A DNA stretch of 56,665 nt from positions 1 through 56,665 of the forward strand of contig NZ_JAQVNX010000003.1 of the NCBI RefSeq assembly GCF_028702905.1. Reading direction: 5' to 3'. The notes under the pieces are model-generated. The model worked only from the letters and a program-made list of their open reading frames with translations, was not told the DNA's origin and did not search any database. Origin of the DNA: Methanofollis sp. GTDB taxonomy: Archaea; Halobacteriota; Methanomicrobia; Methanomicrobiales; Methanofollaceae. The translations under genes and the position numbers were made by a program. The number at the start of each line of letters is the position of its first letter. Position 1 is the stretch's first letter. Of this stretch, positions 11,001-15,890 are shown one piece after another.

Positions 11001-11642
11001 TCTGCTGGGGCCTCGGGAGACCTGAACCCCGGCGACTCCGCCACCCTCTCCTTCGACCGCACGGCGGTCTCCACCATCGTTCTCACAGCCGCGGGGCGGA
11101 TTGACGGGGTCATGATCACCCTCGAACCTGTGGCCGCCGGCCCCGAGGGCATCGACGGCCCGGTCTACCAGTACATCCAGGCCGACCTGACGTACACGAC
11201 TGACGACGCCCTGGCAGGGGCGGTCTTCACCTTCTCCGTGCCGACGTCCTGGCTGAAGGAGCAGGGCCTTGCTCCCGGCGAGGTCGCCCTCTGGCGGTAT
11301 CACGACGGGGCGTGGACGGCGCTCCCGACAGAAGTGCTCCGTGAGGAGGACGGTCGTGTCGTTTATCAGGCTGTCTCGCCCGGCTTCTCGTACTTCGCGG
11401 TTGCAGAGGGGGAGGCGGTGCTGCCCGGACAGACGAAGACCTCCCCTGCGGTCGGGTCGGAGGTGGAGACGACCCCGGTCGAAACAGTCCCGATGCCCCC
11501 GCTGAACCAGAGTGCCGCCGTTCCGGCCACCACGACAGACGCACAGAGTACGGAGTCCCCTGCCACCACCCCGCAGGAGAGCGCACTCATTTTCACCCCC
11601 CTGCTTGCGCTCGGCGCCCTCCTGCTGCTGCGGCGGAGGTAA
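8049..11642 (+). CDS. Secreted C1A cysteine peptidase with lectin-like, NosD beta-helix and PGF-pre-PGF regions (copy 2, mosaic)
   Basis: A 1197-residue paralogue of the 2976 gene. The start MTPMTAPKRYIILLL is favoured because it matches the N terminus of copy 3, and further upstream only a non-signal leader would be added. The signal peptide ends near PGAAA. The catalytic motifs are GECGSCWAF, GGHGVVLVGWDD and AKNSWGTS. A lectin-like domain, a beta-helix opening with DYRTIQEAVDSAMPGQ, a PGF-pre-PGF-like domain and a C-terminal hydrophobic segment ending LLLLRRR follow. Its peptidase and beta-helix parts are almost the same as in copy 3 at 33869, while its last 150 residues are nearly copy 1, which suggests recombination between paralogues. 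Extracellular location and an unknown substrate are inferred. Confidence 0.9.
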   Translation: MTPMTAPKRYIILLLVCAGLVLLAMPGAAAPLDQSFLLSLDEQETFPGADGTLTPGAVPGLEAAPLNPAFVRYQEELNAADGPVLLCAVAPEDGTLPPLTGLVPSPATLVWSDDAAGVTAGSPTEPYFNLADEGRVTAVKDQGECGSCWAFASLGSLESALLTDGLGEWDLSENNLKNTHSFDVGPCSGGNPFMATAYLARWSGPVDEEDDRYNTTSSVSPSGLEPVMHVQNVTFLPPRSGPLDNDLIKTTIKEEGGLYTSFQVNYTCFGPRASTYYLPENSTVKLDGGHGVVLVGWDDNYPAANFNVAPPGNGAFIAKNSWGTSLGEDGYFYVSYYDRYFGRFLNPENIYVGDDLATVLFTGDPLGTYDHLYQYDPLGWTDSIGFGTSTTAYGANFFTAERYEDLEAVSFYTREPGTDYEVMVYLAQGGLVRYASIAGGTMAFPGYHTVPFKTSLPLAPGDSFLVTLKLTAPTDTRPLVVEMPFEGYSSNATAGPGQSYVSADGAHWKDLTLDHADTNVCIKAITRDPLRVPEDYRTIQEAVDSAMPGQMVRVGDGVYVENVVVDHSLTLAGSADAIIDGNGGDALTLTGSNITVRGLTLTGGDDGVRVVCNDTLLMDLTVTDCSGDGIALESVARSVISGAGISRANRTGILVNETAGAALFRCDVSGCGAAGVAVSRSPGVRFFVVNATDNAGDGISLASMDSFTLTNCIATGNAGTGLALDGVRDGEVFKTAMSENGWDLRFVPFRGYESTVVVDETNTVDGKRVYVWTGREDAVVPADAGMVYLFGCRNITAEDLTLSGTYVGLTVFNSTGVRVRNVTATGNYGGAICRDSDDLSIDASTFAGNDYAGLSCFDCTASTVTGSLIADNGVGAFLFAAAPGDTVLWRNTFRNNTHVHLLAGNSVSLNSTVPVSYRYNGTYFTHVLGNFWDDYTGNDTDGDGIGETPYAISGLNDTCPLVAPADRYVLSVPPPPAEGGDSDSSAGASGDLNPGDSATLSFDRTAVSTIVLTAAGRIDGVMITLEPVAAGPEGIDGPVYQYIQADLTYTTDDALAGAVFTFSVPTSWLKEQGLAPGEVALWRYHDGAWTALPTEVLREEDGRVVYQAVSPGFSYFAVAEGEAVLPGQTKTSPAVGSEVETTPVETVPMPPLNQSAAVPATTTDAQSTESPATTPQESALIFTPLLALGALLLLRRR

Positions 11643-11648
11643 AACTCT

Positions 11649-11655
11649 TTTTTTC
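11649..11655 (+). terminator. Oligo-T terminator of peptidase copy 2
   Basis: A run of seven T residues begins 6 bases after the stop codon. Archaeal RNA polymerase terminates at such oligo-U tracts without needing a hairpin, so this is the likely 3' end of the peptidase mRNA. Confidence 0.45.
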
Positions 11656-11728
11656 GGTTAGATCCCTGAAAGACGGAACCGGGATGAGATGCGGAGTGTC
11701 TCCTCCTGACAATGGAACTTAAAAAGGA

Positions 11729-11800
11729 TGGACCCGGCGGGATTTGAACCCGCGGCCTCATCGTTGCGAACGATGCGATCTTCCCCTGATCTACGAGCCC
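11729..11800 (-). tRNA. tRNA-Ala (anticodon CGC)
   Basis: Read on the minus strand, a full cloverleaf can be drawn. The acceptor GGGCTCG pairs with CGGGTCC, the D stem is GATC/GATC, the anticodon stem is CATCG/CGATG around the loop TTCGCAA with anticodon CGC (reads GCG, Ala), and the T arm is GCGGG-TTCAAAT-CCCGC. The discriminator is A and CCA is not encoded. Five T residues follow on the transcribed strand (11721-11725), fitting a terminator, and a TATA-like element lies about 50 bases upstream near 11850. No intron is seen. Confidence 0.95.
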
Positions 11801-11938
11801 TTATGCCAGATCAGTGCCTGATCCTGCCAGGTACTGTTGCCTCTGTTCCCTTATATCTGTTCCCATTCCGGCGCTTGGGATCGGTGCCCGTGTCCATCCG
11901 GCAGAGCGGGACACGCACGCGCCCCGAAAAAAAGGAGA

Positions 11939-12949
11939 TCAGAGAATGATCTCGATGTCGAGTTTCTCGGCGAGTTCCTTGTACCGGTTCCGGATCGTCA
12001 CCTCGGTGACGCCCGCCACCTCGGCGACCTCGCGCTGGGTCCGCCTCTCCCCCGAGAGGATCGAGGAGATGTAGATGGCGGCGGCTGCGACCCCGGTCGG
12101 CCCCCTGCCGCTCGTCAGTTCGCGCTCGCCCGCCTGCCGCAGGATCTCCACGGCCCGGCTCTGCACCTCGCCCTTGAGGGTGAGGCCGGAGCAGAAGCGG
12201 GGTACGTAGTCGATCGGCGAGGTCGGCAGGAGCTTGAGACCGAGTTCGCGGGAGATGAACCGGTAGGTGCGCCCGATCTCCTTTCTCGATACACGGGACA
12301 CCTCGGCGATCTCGTCGAGGGTACGCGGCACCGAGCACTGGCGACATGCCGCATAGAGTGCGGCCGCGGCCACGCCCTCAATGGACCTGCCCCTGATCAG
12401 GTTCTTGTCCACGGCGTCGCGGTAGATAACCGCAGCAGTCTCCCGCACGTTCCTTGGCAGACCGAGGGCCGAGGCCATCCGGTCCAGTTCGGAGAGCGCG
12501 AAGGCGAGGTTGCGCTCGGTGGCGTTCGAGACCCTGATCCGCCGCTGCCACTTCCGCAGGCGGTACAGCTGCGCCCGGTTCTTCGAGGAGATCGCACGGC
12601 CATACGAGTCACGGTTCCGCCAGTCGATCATCGTCGAGAGACCCTTGTCGTGGATCGTGAAGGTCATCGGCGCACCGACACGGGACCGCTTCACCCGCTG
12701 GTCGTGGTCGAAGGCACGCCACTCCGGGCCGCGGTCGATGAACTCCTCGTCGAGGACGAGGCCGCAGTTCTTGCAGACAAGTTCGGCACGCTCGTAGTCG
12801 TGGACGAGCTGCCGGCTGCCGCACTCGGGACAGACATTTTCGGTCGTTTCCTCCCGTTTCTTCTCCGTCTCCCGCACCGTCGTCCGTACCCGCTTCTTCA
12901 GAGCCTCACGTTCGCTCTGAAGCGCCTTTAACTTCTCGATTTCTGCCAT
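11939..12949 (-). CDS. tfb: Transcription initiation factor TFB
   Basis: TFB bridges TBP bound at the TATA box and RNA polymerase, and fixes promoter orientation through BRE contacts. The 336-residue protein has a charged N-terminal extension, a zinc ribbon at about 40-70 (CPECGS and CKNCGLV with intervening spacing), the B-reader/linker (GPEWRAFD) and two cyclin-like repeats (about 130-220 and 230-330). An SD-like GGTGAT lies a few bases before the ATG. The start lies inside gar1, overlapping by 22 bases, so the pair is an operon driven from the gar1 promoter. The length is normal for the family and no intein is present. Confidence 0.97.
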   Translation of the reverse strand: MAEIEKLKALQSEREALKKRVRTTVRETEKKREETTENVCPECGSRQLVHDYERAELVCKNCGLVLDEEFIDRGPEWRAFDHDQRVKRSRVGAPMTFTIHDKGLSTMIDWRNRDSYGRAISSKNRAQLYRLRKWQRRIRVSNATERNLAFALSELDRMASALGLPRNVRETAAVIYRDAVDKNLIRGRSIEGVAAAALYAACRQCSVPRTLDEIAEVSRVSRKEIGRTYRFISRELGLKLLPTSPIDYVPRFCSGLTLKGEVQSRAVEILRQAGERELTSGRGPTGVAAAAIYISSILSGERRTQREVAEVAGVTEVTIRNRYKELAEKLDIEIIL

Positions 12950-13182
12950 TTTCCATCACCCTTGGTATACAGTTTCTCTCCCACGCGTCCACTGCAGGCC
13001 CCCTTGCAGACGACCGCAGCATATGGCGAGGCCACATTCCCGAAGATGTCGACAACTTTCCCGGCCGGTCTCGTGCGTCTGTCGAAGACATCCCCATAGA
13101 GGCGGGGCAGCTGGGCGGCGTCGCACCTGACGATCATCGTGCGAGAACCGCAAATCTTAACTATCAGCCCCACAAGTTTCAA
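12928..13182 (-). CDS. gar1: H/ACA RNP component Gar1
   Basis: An 84-residue protein of the Gar1/Naf1 beta-barrel family, part of the archaeal H/ACA RNP that guides pseudouridylation of rRNA with Cbf5, Nop10 and L7Ae. The [19 protein letters not shown] strand pattern followed by SPYAAVVCK is characteristic. The length is typical for archaea. It precedes and overlaps tfb, an arrangement I recall as common in euryarchaea. A strong TATA element sits about 40 bases upstream. Confidence 0.9.
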   Translation of the reverse strand: MKLVGLIVKICGSRTMIVRCDAAQLPRLYGDVFDRRTRPAGKVVDIFGNVASPYAAVVCKGACSGRVGEKLYTKGDGKWQKSRS

Positions 13183-13218
13183 GAGAACTCCTCATCAAAA
13201 CTCCTGCAAAAGGGAGTA

Positions 13219-13230
13219 TTATATATAAAT
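13219..13230 (-). promoter_or_regulatory. TATA box of the gar1-tfb operon
   Basis: On the minus strand the sequence reads ATTTATATATAA, a near-perfect archaeal TATA box, roughly 40-50 bases before the gar1 ATG at 13182. No other good TATA element is closer. The downstream leader would be short. Confidence 0.6.
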
Positions 13231-13276
13231 TGGGTGGCATGGATATTTAAACATATCGACAAAATATAAATATGGA

Positions 13277-13936
13277 TTAAATCCCGAGTAAATCCGAAAC
13301 AATATTTATAGAGAGCGATCTCGCGCACTCGTCCTCTGTTAGCCCCGCACCGCGTGCAACCGCCATCTTCGCCTCCCTGGTGAGAAGGTCTGAAGGCGCA
13401 TGGGCGTCCGAGTCCACCACTATCATGCAGCCCGCCTCCCGTGCGGTCACCGCCACATATCCGTTTGTCCTGTTGTGCCCGTTCCTTGAGGTGATCTCAA
13501 GGGCGACACCGTTTTTCGCCGCAAGACGTGCGTCCTCCGGTGTGATGAAGCCCGGGTGGCCGAGGATATCGACGTCCCTCGAAGAACAGGCTGCATGGTT
13601 TGTGCCCGGAGCGACCGGTTCGACCGGTGACTCCCCGTGGACGACGACGACCTCGGCACCCTTCTCTTTGGCGTACGCCGCGAGTTCGTGGATCTCCTCG
13701 GGCGGCACATGGGTGATCTCGACGCCGCATAGGAGGTGGACGCCGAAGCGCCTTGCACTCTTCTTGAGGCACGACGTCGTCGTGATCACCTGGTCGATAT
13801 TCGAGCAGTCGACATGGTCGGCGATGGCGACGACCTCGTACCCGAGGACAGCAAGGCGGCGGACAAGTTCGATGGGGAGAAGGTCGCCGTCCGTCATCGT
13901 GGTGTGGGTGTGCAGATCGTAGAGGCCGCCGCTCAC
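13277..13936 (-). CDS. PHP-domain phosphoesterase (histidinol-phosphatase-like)
   Basis: A 219-residue metal-dependent PHP hydrolase. The metal-binding motifs are all visible: DLHTHT near the start, IADHVD at about 40, an acidic GVEITH segment at about 80, VVHGES at about 103, GHPGF at about 135 and DSDAHAPSDL at about 185. The start is a GTG at 13936 that overlaps the SRP19 stop (GTGA) and is preceded by GAGGTGAGG; an upstream ATG would place a non-PHP leader within srp19. Family members hydrolyse phosphomonoesters or process RNA/DNA ends; the archaeal substrate is not fixed. Co-transcription with SRP19 suggests an RNA-linked role, which is only inference. Confidence 0.85.
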   Translation of the reverse strand: MSGGLYDLHTHTTMTDGDLLPIELVRRLAVLGYEVVAIADHVDCSNIDQVITTTSCLKKSARRFGVHLLCGVEITHVPPEEIHELAAYAKEKGAEVVVVHGESPVEPVAPGTNHAACSSRDVDILGHPGFITPEDARLAAKNGVALEITSRNGHNRTNGYVAVTAREAGCMIVVDSDAHAPSDLLTREAKMAVARGAGLTEDECARSLSINIVSDLLGI

Positions 13937-14205
13937 TGCCTCACCTCGATCGTCCCTGCCACCTTCTTGATGAGGGTTCCCTTCGACTCCGTGCACTCGA
14001 CGACCACCCGCCCTTCACGCTTGAACCAGTGGGCCGGGTGGTGTTTTTCCTCGGCCCGGTACGTATAACCGCATCTCTTCAGGGCCGCCCCGATATCGTC
14101 GACTGTCGGATTTTTGACGGCGCGACCGACAGGGACACGCCTCCCCTCGGACCGCTTCAGACCGGCAGAAAAATAGCACGGATAAAGGATACAGACACTT
14201 TCCAT
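13933..14205 (-). CDS. srp19: Signal recognition particle 19 kDa protein SRP19
   Basis: SRP19 binds SRP RNA helices 6 and 8 and promotes SRP54 assembly. The 90-residue protein has the family pattern: an N-terminal ILYPCYFSAGLKRSEGRRVP segment, the helix after VKNPTVDDI, the AEEKHHPAHWFKREGRV region and a basic C terminus. It lacks any Shine-Dalgarno sequence and lies about 27 bases from the centre of a symmetric TATA box, so its mRNA may be leaderless. It is the first gene of a pair with the PHP phosphoesterase. Confidence 0.92.
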   Translation of the reverse strand: MESVCILYPCYFSAGLKRSEGRRVPVGRAVKNPTVDDIGAALKRCGYTYRAEEKHHPAHWFKREGRVVVECTESKGTLIKKVAGTIEVRQ

Positions 14206-14226
14206 TATAGAATGGTAGATGGTGAA

Positions 14227-14236
14227 CCTATATAGG
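14227..14236. promoter_or_regulatory. Symmetric TATA box shared by srp19 and hypB
   Basis: CCTATATAGG is a perfect 10-bp palindrome centred at 14231.5. The hypB ATG (14259) lies 27.5 bases to its right and the srp19 ATG (14205) 26.5 bases to its left. Archaeal TATA boxes are centred about 26-27 bases before the transcription start, so both transcripts would begin at or next to their start codons, consistent with the absence of SD sequences on both sides. Confidence 0.55.
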
Positions 14237-14258
14237 GGTCACGTTCAATACTCAATGT

Positions 14259-14906
14259 ATGCACCACATTGACGTCCTTATCGAGAAGGATGTATATGCC
14301 GCAAACGATAATCTTGCCGCTGCGAACGCTGCACACCTGAGAGAGCACGGGGTCAGGGCATTTGACCTCCTCGGTGCCATCGGGTCGGGAAAGACCTCCC
14401 TGATCGAGCGGATGGTGCCCCTCCTTGCCGGGCGCGGCCTTGCGACCGGTGCCGTTGCCGGGGACGTCTATGGTGACGACGACTTCAAGAGGATCGTGGG
14501 TCTCGGCATCCCGGCCGTCAATGCCAACACCGGCACCGAGTGCCACCTTGATGCGCACCTCGTCGAACACGCCATCGACCACCTCCCCCTCGACGATATC
14601 GATGTCCTGTTTATCGAGAACGTGGGCAACATGGTCTGCCCGACCGACTTCGCCCTCGGGGCCGAGAAGCGGGTCGTCGTTGTCTCCTCGACCGAGGGTG
14701 ATGATGTCGTGAACAAGCACCCGATGATGTTCCGCGGCTGCTCGATCGGTGTGATCAACAAGGTCGATCTTGCCCCTCTCGTCGGCTGCAACATTGAGCG
14801 GATGGAGGCCGACATGCGGCGCTACAACCCGGAGATGAAGATCTTCAGGACAAATATGAAGACCGGCGAGGGTGTCTCCGCCGTGCTCGACGCGATCCTG
14901 GAGTGA
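14259..14906 (+). CDS. hypB: Hydrogenase nickel incorporation GTPase HypB
   Basis: HypB hydrolyses GTP during nickel insertion into [NiFe] hydrogenases together with HypA. The 215-residue protein has the P-loop GAIGSGKTS at about residue 44, a GDVYGDDD metal-site region, TGTECHLDAH with the conserved Cys and His near residue 90, the ENVGNMVCPTDF switch motif with a second conserved Cys, and NKVDL for guanine recognition. The N-terminal high-affinity CxxCGC nickel site found in some bacteria is absent, as is common in archaea. It has no SD sequence and shares a promoter with the divergent srp19 gene. Confidence 0.95.
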   Translation: MHHIDVLIEKDVYAANDNLAAANAAHLREHGVRAFDLLGAIGSGKTSLIERMVPLLAGRGLATGAVAGDVYGDDDFKRIVGLGIPAVNANTGTECHLDAHLVEHAIDHLPLDDIDVLFIENVGNMVCPTDFALGAEKRVVVVSSTEGDDVVNKHPMMFRGCSIGVINKVDLAPLVGCNIERMEADMRRYNPEMKIFRTNMKTGEGVSAVLDAILE

Positions 14907-14930
14907 TCAGAGTTAAATACCGAGAGCCAG

Positions 14931-14940
14931 AATATATATA
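14931..14940 (+). promoter_or_regulatory. TATA box of rps8e
   Basis: AATATATATA lies about 60 bases before the inferred rps8e start codon and 45 bases before its GAGGTGAT ribosome site, leaving a leader of about 30 bases. No other TATA-like sequence occurs between hypB and rps8e. Confidence 0.5.
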
Positions 14941-14991
14941 GAACTCTCTATGGGATTCCTGTCTCACAGATTGTAATCCTGAGGTGATACT

Positions 14992-15369
14992 ATACAGTGG
15001 CAAGGTAGATCCGTACGGCGCCTCACCGGCGGCAGGAACCACCCGGCTTGCGGCAAGAGGCGATATGAGCACGGCCGGGCCCCCGCAGAAACTCATATCG
15101 GGGAGAATCGGAGCCGGATTGTCAGGGTACGCGGCGGCAACATGAAAGTTCGGGCACTCCGCCTGAACGTTGCCTCGGTCTCCAACCCTGCGACCGGCGA
15201 GACCAAGAAATCTGGCATCCTGAACGTGGAAGCAAACCCGGCAAACATCAACTATGTCCGCCGGAACCTCCTCACGAAGGGTGCGATCATCACGACCGAA
15301 CTCGGGCGCGCACGGATTGTGAGCCGCCCCGGCCAGGACGGCGTCGTCAACGCCGTGTTGATCCAATAA
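14992..15369 (+). CDS. rps8e: Ribosomal protein S8e, apparent ATA start codon
   Basis: A small-subunit ribosomal protein of 125 residues if it starts at ATA 14992. The sequence after the first codon reads QWQGRSVRRLTGGRNHP, the strongly conserved S8e N terminus, and the frame continues through GKRRYEHGRAPAETHIG and RIVRVRGGNMKVRALRLN to the end at 15369. There is an in-frame TGA at 14980 and no ATG, GTG or TTG between it and the conserved Trp. GAGGTGAT at 14981-14988 is an excellent Shine-Dalgarno sequence 3 bases before ATA. Starting at ATG 15142 would remove the first 50 conserved residues. Either initiation is truly at ATA or a base is miscalled at 14994. Confidence 0.9.
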   Translation: MQWQGRSVRRLTGGRNHPACGKRRYEHGRAPAETHIGENRSRIVRVRGGNMKVRALRLNVASVSNPATGETKKSGILNVEANPANINYVRRNLLTKGAIITTELGRARIVSRPGQDGVVNAVLIQ

Positions 15370-15445
15370 ACCCATTTTTTGTCCGGAGATCCCCGTGCAG
15401 GAGATCTTCGGGTGTTGCGGCTGTCCCGGACCGGGCGGCCCGCTG

Positions 15446-15787
15446 TCACAGTCTGATATACGCGTAACTTTCGGCCTGCCTCCTCACTATCTCGCTGATG
15501 CCTGAGGGCACGACCTCGACAGACCGCGGGAAGTCGTCCCTCGCGAAGGTCATCGCCCTGATGCTGTTTGCGCAGACTGCAAAACGCACCCCCTGTTCGC
15601 TCATGTTCCTGACATCGTCCACGTACTGGCCTGTCAGGAGAAAGGCCTTCACGCCGTCGCCGTGTGCGACCACCTCCACCTCCACCCCATCGCCCATATC
15701 GGCAAGAAGGTTCCGGGCTGTTTGCAGGATCGCACCTGTCTTCCCGGTCTCGGTGAGGTGGAAGAGCGCCCTGTACCTGATCGTCAT
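15446..15787 (-). CDS. DsrE family protein
   Basis: A 113-residue protein of the DsrE/DsrF-like fold (Rossmann-type, often carrying a persulfide on a Cys). The family pattern TARNLLADMG, VEVVAHGDGVKAFL and GVRFAVCANSIRAM is visible, with Cys in the FAVCAN motif (about residue 73) at the position of the family's reactive Cys. Members relay sulfur or have unknown roles in non-sulfur oxidisers; the specific role here is unknown. It is transcribed away from the adjacent subtilase gene. Confidence 0.82.
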   Translation of the reverse strand: MTIRYRALFHLTETGKTGAILQTARNLLADMGDGVEVEVVAHGDGVKAFLLTGQYVDDVRNMSEQGVRFAVCANSIRAMTFARDDFPRSVEVVPSGISEIVRRQAESYAYIRL

Positions 15788-15890
15788 CGTCTCCTCCTCC
15801 GCGATGCGGGATCTGGCGTCCTCTCCCTATCAACCTTGTGCAGGCGCGATCCTCTTATATCTGCCAGGGTCTATTCCGCGGCACGTGACG

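Noticed and set aside
15142..15369. ATG 15142 as start of rps8e
   Set aside because: It would remove about 50 conserved N-terminal residues and lacks an SD site, whereas the upstream frame reads as perfect S8e.
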